Shown piece after piece: positions 44,846-55,216 of a DNA stretch of 64,000 nt (position 1 is its first letter; every line of letters begins with the position of its first letter). The notes beneath the pieces were generated by a model. The model was not told where the DNA came from. It did no database searches and saw only the letters and a list, made by a program, of their open reading frames with translations. Both the position numbers and the translations under genes were made by a program. The DNA comes from Rhodoferax sp. PAMC 29310 (lineage in GTDB: Bacteria; Pseudomonadota; Gammaproteobacteria; Burkholderiales; Burkholderiaceae_C). Where the stretch lies: the NCBI RefSeq assembly GCF_017948265.1, contig NZ_CP072852.1:4529250-4593249 (forward strand), in the 5' to 3' direction.

Positions 44846-45742
44846 ATGAATAACGACTTGGTCCGCCGTCAGGCTGCGACATTGGCCTGTCTTCTTGGCA
44901 GCAGTTTCTTCCCGTTGGCCTCGCTCGCCGCCGTGCCAGAGGTTGCTCACGCGGATATCCGTCCTTCGGCACCCGCCGCCCTCATGCTGGCGACCCATTG
45001 GCAAGACAGTTTGGACCCGTCAGAGTTCTTGGTGAGTGAAAAGCTCGACGGCGTGCGTGCTTTCTGGGATGGGCACACCCTGCGTTTTCGCAGTGGGCGC
45101 AGCATTGCGGCCCCCGCCTGGTTCACTGCAGCCCTGCCGCGCACGGCACTGGATGGCGAGTTGTGGACCGGGCGCGGTCAGTTTGACAAGGTTTCTGCGG
45201 CCGTGCGGCGCAAGGTGCCGGTCGATGCCGAGTGGCATGAATTGAAGTACCAAATTTTCGACTTGCCGGGTCAAGCCGGCAGCTTTGCTGAGCGCGTGGC
45301 GCGCATGGGTCCGCTACTGAAGGCCTCTGGTGTGCCGTGGCTGCAAGCCGTGGTGCAGGAGCAAGGCAGTGATAGGGCAGGCTTGCAGCGGCAGTTGACG
45401 CAATTGGTCGCTGAAGGTGGTGAGGGCTTGGTACTGCATCGTTCAGAAGCACCGTGGCAAGCAGGCCGAAGTGATGCGCTTCGCAAGCTCAAACCGCTAC
45501 CGGACGAGGATGCCCGCGTCGTGGCGTACCAGCCGGGCAAAGGCCGCCATGTCGGTCTTATGGGTGCGCTCCAGTTGGAGACGCCTTCCGGCAAACGGTT
45601 CTTCTTGGGGACGGGCTTCACCGATGCCCAGCGAGAGGTGCCGCCAACCATTGGGTCGGTCGTCACCTACCGGTACCGAGACCGCACGCCCAATGGCGTG
45701 CCCCGTTTTGCGTCATTTTTGAGGGTTCGTCCCGCTGAATAG
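44846..45742 (+). CDS. Exported ATP-dependent DNA ligase, LigE type
   Basis: A 298-residue minimal ATP-dependent DNA ligase. Motif I is EKLDGVRAFW with nucleophile K66; motif III region is ALDGELW; KYQIFDLP, GLVLHRS and ALRKLKPLPDEDARV are motifs IV and V. The N-terminus (NNDLVRRQAATLACLLGSSFFPLASLAA) is an export signal with an arginine pair, possibly Tat-type. LigE enzymes in Neisseria and Haemophilus are thought to act in the periplasm, perhaps on incoming or biofilm DNA. No DNA-uptake gene adjoins it. Confidence 0.9.
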   Translation: MNNDLVRRQAATLACLLGSSFFPLASLAAVPEVAHADIRPSAPAALMLATHWQDSLDPSEFLVSEKLDGVRAFWDGHTLRFRSGRSIAAPAWFTAALPRTALDGELWTGRGQFDKVSAAVRRKVPVDAEWHELKYQIFDLPGQAGSFAERVARMGPLLKASGVPWLQAVVQEQGSDRAGLQRQLTQLVAEGGEGLVLHRSEAPWQAGRSDALRKLKPLPDEDARVVAYQPGKGRHVGLMGALQLETPSGKRFFLGTGFTDAQREVPPTIGSVVTYRYRDRTPNGVPRFASFLRVRPAE

Positions 45743-45782
45743 GAGGCGGGATGGCCGGGGCGCAGGCCCCAGCGCACCTCAA

Positions 45783-46898
45783 TCAGGCGAAAACGCCTGC
45801 CGTGTCTTGCATGCGGTCAGACACCTCACCCAGGTGGTGCAGGGTGTCGCCAAACGTCATTTCAAGCTGGGTCAGCTTCTTGAAGTAATGGCTGCCGATG
45901 TACTCGTCCGTCACGCCAATGCCGCCATGCAGCTGCACCGACTGTTGCCCGACGAAGCGCATGGCGACACCCAGCTGGTACTTGGCACGGGCCATGGCCG
46001 CGCGTCGCTCAGGCGCTGGGGCGTTGAGTTTGAGTGCCGCGTAATAGCTCATGGAGCGGGCCAACTCCAGTTGCATTTTCATGTCGGCTGCGCGGTGGCG
46101 CAGGGCCTGAAAGCTGCTAATAACCACGCCAAACTGCTTGCGGGTGTTCATGTACTCGGTGGTGAGGGTCATGGTTTTGTCCATCACACCCACGGCTTCG
46201 GCGCAGGTGGCGGCAATGCCAATGTCCACTGCGTGTTCGAGTCCTGCCAGGCCGTCCAGCGTGATCAGGCTCGCAGGGGCTTGGGCCAGTGTGACCTCGG
46301 CCGCGCGGCTGCCGTCTTGCGTGCCATAACCGCGGGTGGTCACACCACTGGCGCTGCGCTCCACCAAGAATAAGGCCAGCTTGCCGTCTACCAGGGCAGG
46401 CACGATGAAGGCGTCCGCCTGGTCGCCGGCAGGTACTATGCTTTTGATAGCTGTCAGCGTATATCCTGCGTCGGCATGAGTTGCTTTTGCCTCACAAACA
46501 TTGAGTTTGTAGCGCGCCGCACGTTCTTGGTAAGCCAGAACCACAAGGGCCTCGCCGCTGGCGATTTTGGGCAGCCAGGTGGACTTGAGCGCATCGTCGG
46601 CGTAGCCGTTGATTACACCGCCAGCAATCAGGCTTTGCGCCAGTGGCTCCAGCACCATGCCGCGCCCCAGTTCTTCCATGGCCACCATGCCCTCCACCGG
46701 GCCCATACCCATGCCGTCATGGGTGTCGGGAACGTACAGACCGCATAGGCCCAGCTCGGCGATCTCGTTGAAGGCATCGCGTGAAAAGCCGCCGGCTTTG
46801 ACTGTGGCGTTGTGGCGTTCGAAAGAGTAGCCCTTGTCCACCCATTTGCGCACAGCGTCGCGAAGTTGTTCCTGGTCGTCAGAAAAATCGAAATCCAT
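45783..46898 (-). CDS. Acyl-CoA dehydrogenase
   Basis: A 371-residue flavin enzyme that starts MDFDFSDDQEQLRDAVRKW at ATG 46898. The C-terminus has QLGVAMRFVGQQSVQLHGGIGVTDEY, typical of pairs such as IpdE/FadE-like alpha/beta partners. It follows the second acyl-CoA dehydrogenase gene by 13 bp, so they probably form one heteromeric or sequential pair. The LTAIKSIVPAGD loop is encoded by a short dispersed repeat (46433-46453). Confidence 0.9.
   Translation of the reverse strand: MDFDFSDDQEQLRDAVRKWVDKGYSFERHNATVKAGGFSRDAFNEIAELGLCGLYVPDTHDGMGMGPVEGMVAMEELGRGMVLEPLAQSLIAGGVINGYADDALKSTWLPKIASGEALVVLAYQERAARYKLNVCEAKATHADAGYTLTAIKSIVPAGDQADAFIVPALVDGKLALFLVERSASGVTTRGYGTQDGSRAAEVTLAQAPASLITLDGLAGLEHAVDIGIAATCAEAVGVMDKTMTLTTEYMNTRKQFGVVISSFQALRHRAADMKMQLELARSMSYYAALKLNAPAPERRAAMARAKYQLGVAMRFVGQQSVQLHGGIGVTDEYIGSHYFKKLTQLEMTFGDTLHHLGEVSDRMQDTAGVFA
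46433..46453. repeat. Dispersed repeat core inside the acyl-CoA dehydrogenase gene
   Basis: The plus strand reads GTACTATGCTTTTGATAGCTG. It is a hyphenated match to the core of the family (GCTATCAAAAGCATAGT on the minus strand) and is translated in frame as part of a surface loop. Confidence 0.45.
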
Positions 46899-46911
46899 GA
46901 TGTGTGTCCTT

Positions 46912-48090
46912 TTATCCGAGTACGACCTGAGCCACGATGTTGCGCTGCACTTCATTGCTGCCGCCGTAGATCGTCGTTTTGCGCAGGTTGAAGTAGGTGG
47001 AGGTGAGTGGCGCGCAGTGCAGGGCACCCACCGCGTCGCCTTGCCAACCGGCCTCCATCGCCTCATGGATCAGGGGCAGGGCGTAAGGCCCTGCGGCCTG
47101 CATCATCAGCTCGCTAAAGCGCTGCTGAATCTCACTGCCGCGAATCTTTAGCAAACCTGCCACGTCCAGTGACTGCTTGCCCGATTTTTCAGCGGCCAGC
47201 ACGCGCAGCACCATCATCTCCAGTGCCACCACGTCCACTTCCAGCTTGGCGACCTCATCCCGGAAGCGCACATCGTCATAGACGCCTTCGGCCTTGGCGA
47301 TGCGTTTGAGGCGTTCCAGCTCGCGCTTGGTGCGGTTCACGTCTGCAATGTTGGTGCGTTCGTGGCTCAACAGGTGCTTGGCGTAGGTCCAGCCCTTGTT
47401 TTCTTCGCCAATCAGGTTCTCGGCGGGCACTTCGACGTTGTCAAAAAAGACTTCGTTGACTTCGGCTTCTCCGTCCAACAGCACGATGGGTCGCACCGTG
47501 ACGCCAGGCGACTTCATGTCGATCAGCAAAAAGCTGATGCCGGTTTGTGGCTTGCCTTCAGTGCTGGTGCGCACCAGGCAGAAAATCCAATCGCCGTACT
47601 GGCCCAGGGTGGTCCAGGTCTTCTGACCGTTGACGATGTATTTGTCACCCTGGCGCTCGGCGCGGGTTTTGACAGAGGCCAAGTCCGAACCAGAACCTGG
47701 CTCGCTGTAGCCTTGGCTCCACCAGACTTCGCCGCTGGCAATACCGGGCAAAAAGCGCTGTTGTTGCTCTGCATTGCCAAACGCCATGATGACGGGCGCC
47801 ACCATGACTGGCCCAAACGGCACCACGCGTGGTGCGCCGGCCAGCGCGCATTCTTCTTCAAACAGGTGTTTTTGAATCGAGTTCCAGCCCGGGCCGCCAA
47901 ACTCTTTGGGCCAACCGTGGCCGAGCCAGCCTTTTTTGCCCAAAATTTTGGCCCAACGCTGCATGTCGTCTCGGGTCAGGTGCAGGGCGTTGTGCACCTT
48001 GTGGGAAATGTCGGCGGGGAGGTTGTCGCGCACCCAAGCACGAATGTCCTCGCGAAAGGTTTGCTCTTCAGGGGTAAATGCCAAGTCCAT
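46912..48090 (-). CDS. Acyl-CoA dehydrogenase
   Basis: A 392-residue acyl-CoA dehydrogenase starting MDLAFTPEEQTFREDIRAWV. It contains WWSQGYSEPGSGSDLASVKTRAE, VNGQKTWTTLGQYGDWIFCLVRT and the C-terminal TIYGGSNEVQRNIVAQVVLG flavin/FAD motif. It is the first gene of the pair with the 371-residue dehydrogenase. Substrate unknown; such pairs in Burkholderiales often act on side chains of cyclic or steroid-like acyl-CoAs. Confidence 0.92.
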   Translation of the reverse strand: MDLAFTPEEQTFREDIRAWVRDNLPADISHKVHNALHLTRDDMQRWAKILGKKGWLGHGWPKEFGGPGWNSIQKHLFEEECALAGAPRVVPFGPVMVAPVIMAFGNAEQQQRFLPGIASGEVWWSQGYSEPGSGSDLASVKTRAERQGDKYIVNGQKTWTTLGQYGDWIFCLVRTSTEGKPQTGISFLLIDMKSPGVTVRPIVLLDGEAEVNEVFFDNVEVPAENLIGEENKGWTYAKHLLSHERTNIADVNRTKRELERLKRIAKAEGVYDDVRFRDEVAKLEVDVVALEMMVLRVLAAEKSGKQSLDVAGLLKIRGSEIQQRFSELMMQAAGPYALPLIHEAMEAGWQGDAVGALHCAPLTSTYFNLRKTTIYGGSNEVQRNIVAQVVLG

Positions 48091-48134
48091 AGAAGGGTCT
48101 CCAAATATCCTACATTTTTAGCACGCTCGTTCGT

Positions 48135-48833
48135 TTAGCTCTGTCCGGGCGGCGACACGCCTAATTCGGTGCAAATTTTTTCAACCGTGCTGCGCAACTG
48201 CGCCACTTCGGCCTCCAGTTGGGCAATGCGCTCCAAGGTGCTCGATGAACCCGAGCCGTCCTGGCCGCGTGGTGAGGTGTTGACCTGGCTCTCATCCACC
48301 GGGCCGCAAAGCAGGTGAGCCCAGCGTTGCTCACGGGCGCCAGGGGCGCGTGCCAACTTCACGACCAGCGGGCCACCTTTTTCTTCAGAGCGCTCCTGCA
48401 ACTCTTCGAGAAAACCGTCAACGGACGAAATGTCGGCAAATTTGTACCAACGGTCGGCATTCAGTCGCAACTCGCCTGCTGTTTGCGGGCCGCGCAGCAT
48501 TAATAGCCCCAGCAGCACGGCGCTTTGCTCGAACACGCCGACACCGCGTTGAAAGTTGTGCTCATAGCGGGTCACGCGCCCGCCGCTGCCTTCGCGCACC
48601 AGACTGGCGTCTTTCAGGCTGTCCAGCGCGGTGGCAATTTGGGCTTCGTCCAGTTCCATCGTCGGTTCGCGGCTGGTTTTTTGGTTGCAACCCAGCATCA
48701 ACGAATTGAGGGTCAGCGGGTAGCTGTCAGGCACCGTGCGGGCTTTTTCCATCATCGTGGCCAGCACACGGGCCTCAATGTCAGTCAGCAGCGGGCTGGG
48801 CGTAGGGGCGGAAGTGGCGGGGGGCAAGGTCAT
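48135..48833 (-). CDS. yceH: YceH/DUF480 family protein
   Basis: A 232-residue cytoplasmic protein of the DUF480 group with two winged-helix domains: [38 protein letters not shown] and RYEHNFQRG are diagnostic. A coiled-coil tail ([21 protein letters not shown]) ends it. ATG 48833 faces the purN start 13 bp away, so the two genes share a very short divergent promoter region. Biological role unknown. Confidence 0.93.
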   Translation of the reverse strand: MTLPPATSAPTPSPLLTDIEARVLATMMEKARTVPDSYPLTLNSLMLGCNQKTSREPTMELDEAQIATALDSLKDASLVREGSGGRVTRYEHNFQRGVGVFEQSAVLLGLLMLRGPQTAGELRLNADRWYKFADISSVDGFLEELQERSEEKGGPLVVKLARAPGAREQRWAHLLCGPVDESQVNTSPRGQDGSGSSSTLERIAQLEAEVAQLRSTVEKICTELGVSPPGQS

Positions 48834-48846
48834 AATTCGGTCCGGT

Positions 48847-49446
48847 ATGAAAAACATCGTTATTTTGATCTCAGGCGGCGGCTCCAATATGGCTGCCATT
48901 GTGAAAACCGCTCAGCGCGAGGGGTGGGCCAAGAAATATGGCGCCCGTGTCGCCGCCGTCGTCAGCAACAAGGCCAGCGCCGGCGGCTTGACCATTGCCG
49001 CCGACCAAGGGCTGGCCACTGCGGTGCTGGACCACAAATCGTTTCCCAGCCGCGAAGCGTTTGACGACGCACTGGCGGCCATCATTGACCGTTATGACGA
49101 ACTTGGTGCACCGGCGCTGGTGGTCTTGGCCGGTTTTATGCGCATATTGACGCCAGGCTTTGTGGCTCGCTACGAGGGCCGTTTGCTGAACATTCACCCG
49201 TCTTTGCTGCCTGCCTTCCCCGGCTTGCACACCCACCAGCGCGCGCTGGATGCGGGCTGCAAGTTTGCGGGAGTCACTGTGCACCAGGTCACGGCGGAAC
49301 TGGATCACGGCCCGATCCTGGACCAGGCCGTGGTGCCGGTTCTGGCCGGTGACACAGCGGACGACATAGCCGCCCGCGTTCTGACCCAGGAACACCTCAT
49401 TTACCCTCGGGCTATTGCGACCTTGCTGCAAGCAAGTTGCTATTAA
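48847..49446 (+). CDS. purN: Phosphoribosylglycinamide formyltransferase
   Basis: PurN transfers a formyl group from 10-formyl-THF to GAR in purine synthesis. The 199-residue protein begins [18 protein letters not shown] and has [11 protein letters not shown], the catalytic region [16 protein letters not shown] and [15 protein letters not shown]. The last residues (LLQASCY) run into a copy of a dispersed repeat, which supplies the stop codon, so the C-terminus is probably recent. Confidence 0.95.
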   Translation: MKNIVILISGGGSNMAAIVKTAQREGWAKKYGARVAAVVSNKASAGGLTIAADQGLATAVLDHKSFPSREAFDDALAAIIDRYDELGAPALVVLAGFMRILTPGFVARYEGRLLNIHPSLLPAFPGLHTHQRALDAGCKFAGVTVHQVTAELDHGPILDQAVVPVLAGDTADDIAARVLTQEHLIYPRAIATLLQASCY

Positions 49447-49500
49447 TAAGATAGCTTTGTCCGTAGTAAATTCGGGGGCTAGAGGGGAAAAAGGCTTATA
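49430..49500. repeat. Dispersed repeat at the purN 3' end
   Basis: GCTATTAATAAGATAGC (49439-49455) is followed by GGGGGCTAGAGGGGAAAAAGGC. Read in reverse this gives GCCTTTTTCCCCTCTAGCCC...AGCTATCTTATTAATAGC, a diverged copy of the element at 25121 and 41521. It carries the purN stop codon. Confidence 0.5.
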
Positions 49501-49503
49501 AAT

Positions 49504-50708
<1,205 letters not shown>

Positions 50709-50709
<1 letters not shown>

Positions 50710-51476
50710 CAGTGGACTCCCATTTGCACAGCCTGAGCCGTCGGGGATGCGGCGCCAGCGTGTGCGATCAGCCCTGTGGGGTGGGGGTTGGGCTGGTCGC
50801 TGTCAATCACGCCATCGACAAAATGCACGATGCGTTTGGCGTAGGCAGCCATGTCCGCCTCGTGGGTGACCATGAGAACGGTGATGCCATGCTCTACATT
50901 CAGCGCCCACAGCAACTCCATGATCTCGCGGCTGCGGTGGGTGTCGAGGTTGCCGGTGGGCTCATCGGCCAGCAACACAGCGGGTTCGGTGACGATGGCG
51001 CGGGCAATGGCGACGCGCTGTTGCTGACCTCCTGACAGTTCGGCCGGTGTGTGGTGCTCCCAGCCCGTGAGGCCCACGGATGCCAGGGCTTTGGTGGCCG
51101 CCAGGTGGCGGGCCTTGGCGCTTTCACCCCGGTACAGCAGGGGCAGCTCCACATTTTCCTGGGCGGTGGTGCGGGCCAGCAAGTTAAAGCCCTGAAATAC
51201 AAAGCCCAAAAACTGGCGGCGCAGGCGTGCACGCGGGTCGCGCCCCAGCGTTTCTACGTGCACGCCGTTGAACAGGTATTCCCCGGAGGTGGGTGTGTCC
51301 AGGCAGCCCAGCATGTTCATGGCGGTGGACTTGCCCGAGCCGCTGGGCCCCATAATGGCCACAAAGTCACCCGCCTGGATGCTGAGGTCCACGCCTTTCA
51401 GGGCTTGCAGCGCGGTGGCGTCCTGGCCGTAGGTCTTGGTGACCCCCTTGAGCTGAATCAACGGTGCGCCGCTCAT
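50709..51476 (-). CDS. MacB-like ABC exporter ATPase
   Basis: A 255-residue ATPase with Walker A GPSGSGKST, signature [15 protein letters not shown], Walker [13 protein letters not shown] and HEADMA as switch region. It belongs to the LolD/MacB/FtsE group. Overlaps of one base with the permease and four bases with the adaptor gene show tight coupling. Confidence 0.94.
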
Positions 51477-52774
51477 GGCTTGCTGGCGCTGCGCTGGTCG
51501 GTGATGACGAGCATGCCTTCGCGCAGGTCGCCGCCGGTGATCTCCGTCATGCGTCCGTCGTTGATCCCGGCGGTCACGCTAGTGGCGGTTGCAACCCCGT
51601 CTTGCAGCACCCAGACCTGTTTGGCCGGGCCACTGCCTGAGGCGGTTTTCTTGCCACGGGGAAACCGGGGCAAGAGGCTGGAAACAATGCCGCCGTCAGC
51701 TTGATCGCCTGCTTTGGCGCTGGCGGTCGGCTGAAAGCGCAAGGCCGGGCTGGGCACCAGCAGCACGTCTTTGCGCTCGGTAGCGGTGATGGTGGCCGCC
51801 GCCGTCATGCCGGGTCGCAAGCTCAAATCGCTGTTGTCCACGTCCAGATAGGTGACGTAGGTGACCACGTTTTCCGTGATGGTGGAGCCAAACGCCACGC
51901 GGGTGATGGTGGCCGGGTATTTGCGCGCGGGGTAGGCACTGACGGTGAAACTCGCTTTTTGCCCCACCTTCACCGCGCCCACGTCAGCCTCGTCCACGTT
52001 GACTTGCAAACGCAGCTCTTTCAAGTCCTCGGCCACGGTGAACAGGGTCACGGCCTGCAAGGATGCGGCTACCGCGTTGCCGGGGTCGACCGTGCGGGTC
52101 AACACCACGCCATCAATGGGCGAACGAATGGAACCCTTGGACAGGTTGGTGACGTCAGTGGATGCGGTGGCTGTGGCCTCGGCCACGTTAGCCTGCGCGA
52201 CCAATTGGTCTGCCACAGCGCGAGCCACGGTGGCGCGTCCACTGTCCAGTTCAGCAGCGGAGGGCACTTTGCCGCCCGACAGTCGTGACACTTCTTCCAG
52301 TCGGGCCAGATTGCCTTGCGCCTCTTTCAAAGTCGCACTCACCTGGCTCACTCGGGCTTTCGTCGCGGCCAGCGTCGCGCGAGAGCGAGCGACCTGATCG
52401 TTGAGCTTGGCTGTGTCCAGCTCCACCAGCACTTGGCCTTTTTTGACCCGGTCGTTCACATCCACGTACACCTTGCGCACGGTGCCGGACAGTTCGCTGC
52501 CAATGCTCACTGACCGGGTGGGTTGCAGCGTGCCATTGGCGGCGACCGAAAGCGTGAGGTTGCCTTTGCCAACCGCGGTGGTGACATAGGCCGGGGCGGC
52601 CTTGGCTTGGGCATTTTTTTGCCAGTAGTAATAGGCCCCACCGCCAATCAGCAACACGACCAGACTGCCCCACACCAAGGGGCGGCGCCACCAGGACGGG
52701 TGGACGGGGTCGTTGAGCAGCGCATTCATGTCGGCGCTGGAGATGGGGTCACGGGTGGCGGCTTTGGAGGTCAT
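51473..52774 (-). CDS. MacA-like periplasmic adaptor (membrane fusion protein)
   Basis: An adaptor of about 433 residues with an N-terminal anchor helix (LVWGSLVVLLIGGGAYYYWQ), a biotinyl-lipoyl-like domain (VAANGTLQPTRSVSIGSELSG, VYVDVNDRVKKGQVLVELD), a coiled-coil hairpin and a beta-barrel part. It links the MacB-type pump to the outer-membrane factor. ATG 52774 is chosen; an in-frame TTG lies six bases upstream. Confidence 0.92.
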   Translation of the reverse strand: MTSKAATRDPISSADMNALLNDPVHPSWWRRPLVWGSLVVLLIGGGAYYYWQKNAQAKAAPAYVTTAVGKGNLTLSVAANGTLQPTRSVSIGSELSGTVRKVYVDVNDRVKKGQVLVELDTAKLNDQVARSRATLAATKARVSQVSATLKEAQGNLARLEEVSRLSGGKVPSAAELDSGRATVARAVADQLVAQANVAEATATASTDVTNLSKGSIRSPIDGVVLTRTVDPGNAVAASLQAVTLFTVAEDLKELRLQVNVDEADVGAVKVGQKASFTVSAYPARKYPATITRVAFGSTITENVVTYVTYLDVDNSDLSLRPGMTAAATITATERKDVLLVPSPALRFQPTASAKAGDQADGGIVSSLLPRFPRGKKTASGSGPAKQVWVLQDGVATATSVTAGINDGRMTEITGGDLREGMLVITDQRSASKP

Positions 52775-52837
52775 GTTCAATTCAGGTGAGGCGAGTGCAA
52801 TGGTGGCAGGTGAGCAATTTGGCAGGGGCGTCTGGCG

Positions 52838-54259
52838 TTAAGCCCAGCCACCACCCAGTGCCTTGTAGAGGCGCACATGGTCGGCGCTGATGTCGGCCTG
52901 CGTGGTGGCCAGGCTGTCTTGTGCGTTCAGGAGCGTACGTTGCGTTTGCAACACGGTTTGAAAATCAATCAGGCCGCTGGCAAAACGGTTTTGCGCCAGC
53001 AGTGCCGCTTGTGCCGCTGCAGCTTCGGCGGCTTGCAGTCGGACCAACCGGTCGCGATCGCCCTGCAACCCAACCAGGGCGTCTTCCACGTCCTTCAGGG
53101 CGGCCAGAACCGTGGCCTGGTAGCTGCTGCGCGCTTGCGTCAAGACCGCAGACTGGGCTCGCACCTGGGCTTCGGTCGCGCCGCCATCAAATAGCGGAAA
53201 CGACACGGCGCCCAACAACGCGGCGGTGGCCGTGGCGCCGCTGGTGAGGCCGCTCAGGGTCAAAGCGCTCAAACCCATTGAGCCACCAATGGAGAAACTG
53301 GGGTAGCGCGCAGCCTCGGCCACTGACACGCGGGCCAATGCGGCTTTGACGCGAAACTCAGCAGCGCGCACATCCGCGCGCTGGCGCAGTGTTTCAGCCG
53401 GAATGCTCAGCGCCAGTTGCTGGCTCACCTGCGGCACGGCTTGCGGGGTTGCCAACCGGGTATTAAGCGCCGCCGGGGTTTGTCCCGTGAGCACCGCCAG
53501 ACTGTGGCTCGCTTTCTGAATGCTGGCCAACAGCGTGGGAATTTGCGCGCCGGTTTGCTCGGCCGCCGTGCGGGCCTGCGCCACTTCCAGCGAGGTGATC
53601 AAGCCGGCCTGCGCACGCCAGTCGGTGATTTGCAGAGTCTCAGTCTGACTGGCGAGGTTGGTGCGGGCGATTTGCAATTGGTTTTGCAGGCCCCGCAGCT
53701 GGATATAGGCCAGCGCCAGTTCAGCCGTGATGCTGCTTTGCACGTCGGTCAAAGAGGCTTCTGCGGCCAGGGCATCGGCTTCGGTCGCCGTCAAGCCACT
53801 TTGTTTGCCGCCAAAAAAGTCAGGGTCCCAGCTTGCGTCCAGGCCCGCCTTGAAGCTGTTGGCGCCTGAGCTGCTGGAGGTTTCACTTCGCTGGGCTGAG
53901 CCTGAGGCTGACACGCCGGGCAGCAGATTGGCGCTTTTGACATCGCGCAGGGCCAGCGCCTGGGCCAAGGCCGCCTGCGCTGTTTTCATACTTGTGTTGG
54001 CTTGCAGCGCCTGTGTCACCAGTTCGCTGAGAATGGGGTCGTTGAAGTGGCCCCACCATGCGCTCAATGAGCTGGCAGGACTGGATTGTGCCCCCGGCAT
54101 TGTGGCCGACCATTGGGTAGGCACCGCTACCTCGGGTGCCGACGTTGACTTGGGCATGACGCTGGCGCAACCGGGGAGCGCCAATGACAGCAACCAGAGC
54201 GACGAAAGTCGCCATTGCGGGCGGCTGCAGGAGAGGCGGGGCGGGGAAGGGGGTGTCAT
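52838..54259 (-). CDS. TolC-like outer-membrane efflux lipoprotein (NodT family)
   Basis: A 473-residue outer-membrane channel subunit. A lipoprotein signal ends in LALPGC with the lipidated cysteine at about residue 31. The repeated alpha-helical tunnel parts are visible (NTSMKTAQAALAQALALRD, RQRADVRAAEFRVKAALARVSVAEAARYPSF). It is first in the operon, 64 bp upstream of the adaptor, and completes a tripartite exporter. Substrate unknown; macrolide, peptide or siderophore export are options. Confidence 0.93.
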   Translation of the reverse strand: MTPPSPPRLSCSRPQWRLSSLWLLSLALPGCASVMPKSTSAPEVAVPTQWSATMPGAQSSPASSLSAWWGHFNDPILSELVTQALQANTSMKTAQAALAQALALRDVKSANLLPGVSASGSAQRSETSSSSGANSFKAGLDASWDPDFFGGKQSGLTATEADALAAEASLTDVQSSITAELALAYIQLRGLQNQLQIARTNLASQTETLQITDWRAQAGLITSLEVAQARTAAEQTGAQIPTLLASIQKASHSLAVLTGQTPAALNTRLATPQAVPQVSQQLALSIPAETLRQRADVRAAEFRVKAALARVSVAEAARYPSFSIGGSMGLSALTLSGLTSGATATAALLGAVSFPLFDGGATEAQVRAQSAVLTQARSSYQATVLAALKDVEDALVGLQGDRDRLVRLQAAEAAAAQAALLAQNRFASGLIDFQTVLQTQRTLLNAQDSLATTQADISADHVRLYKALGGGWA

Positions 54260-54397
54260 TGTTCTTACTTTACAGGGCGAGCGCATTCCCTTATTGTGCA
54301 AAAGTCAAATGACGCAGGGGTTTCGCTCCTGTGAAGACTTGTAAAGCCATCGGCTATCGCGATGGCCAGCGCCCATGCCCCGCCATCCGCTTCTGCC

Positions 54398-55192
54398 TCA
54401 GTTTCGCAAGGCGTCGGCCTGTCCGGCGTATTGGTAGGCCCGTAAGCCGATCCACTCGTGCAGGCCCAGATGCCAGCGTTCTGCGCCGCGCTGCAGGGAA
54501 TACTCTGTCCAGGGTGTCGCCCGGCCTGCGCGGTAATCCACCGGGTAGGCGGTCACGTTCCAGCCAGCTTGCCGAAATGAGGCCATCGCGCGGGGCATGT
54601 GCGACGCTGACGTCACCAGCAACCAGGGTCGGGTGGGTTTGACGCCAGGCAGCACCGCACTCAAAACGGCGTTTTGATGGGTGTTGGTTGATGCCGACTC
54701 GTACATCACACGACTGACCGGCACGCCCATGCTGTCAAAAAACAGCTTGGCCCGGTCAGCTTCGGTCATCGATGTGGCCAACAACTCACCGCTGCCGCCG
54801 GTGAACAGCAGTTGCAGGTGGTTGTAGCGTTTCATCAGCGCAACCGATGCAGTCATGCGCTCGGCCGCGTTGTTGAGCGCGGGCTGGTCGTTGCCCTTCA
54901 GCACATAGGCCGGCTCAAGTGCACCGCCCAACACGACGATACCCGTGTAATTTGACAAATCCGCCGAGGCTGGCAGGGCTGGGTGCTGAGATTCCAGATG
55001 GCGCAAGAGCATTTCCGGCGGTAGCTGCCATCCTTGCAACAGCAAAACCAGCAGGGCCAACCAGCACACGCCTGTGCCCCAAGCCTGTCGCTTGCGCATC
55101 CACAGCAGCCCAAAAAACAGCAAAATGCCCACCCAGGCCAGAGGCTGGGTCGCAAACGACAACAATTTGGAGGCAACAAACATCGGTGACAT
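54398..55192 (-). CDS. YdcF/ElyC-family (DUF218) membrane protein
   Basis: A 264-residue protein with two N-terminal helices (about 7-55) and a DUF218 domain: GIVVLGGALEP, LQLLFTGGSGE, LVTSASHMPRAMASFRQAGWNVTAYPVDY. ElyC and SanA relatives work in envelope or peptidoglycan-precursor metabolism; the specific role here is unknown. Confidence 0.88.
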   Translation of the reverse strand: MSPMFVASKLLSFATQPLAWVGILLFFGLLWMRKRQAWGTGVCWLALLVLLLQGWQLPPEMLLRHLESQHPALPASADLSNYTGIVVLGGALEPAYVLKGNDQPALNNAAERMTASVALMKRYNHLQLLFTGGSGELLATSMTEADRAKLFFDSMGVPVSRVMYESASTNTHQNAVLSAVLPGVKPTRPWLLVTSASHMPRAMASFRQAGWNVTAYPVDYRAGRATPWTEYSLQRGAERWHLGLHEWIGLRAYQYAGQADALRN

Positions 55193-55216
55193 GGTAGCGG
55201 CCCTGGTTTTGACGCT

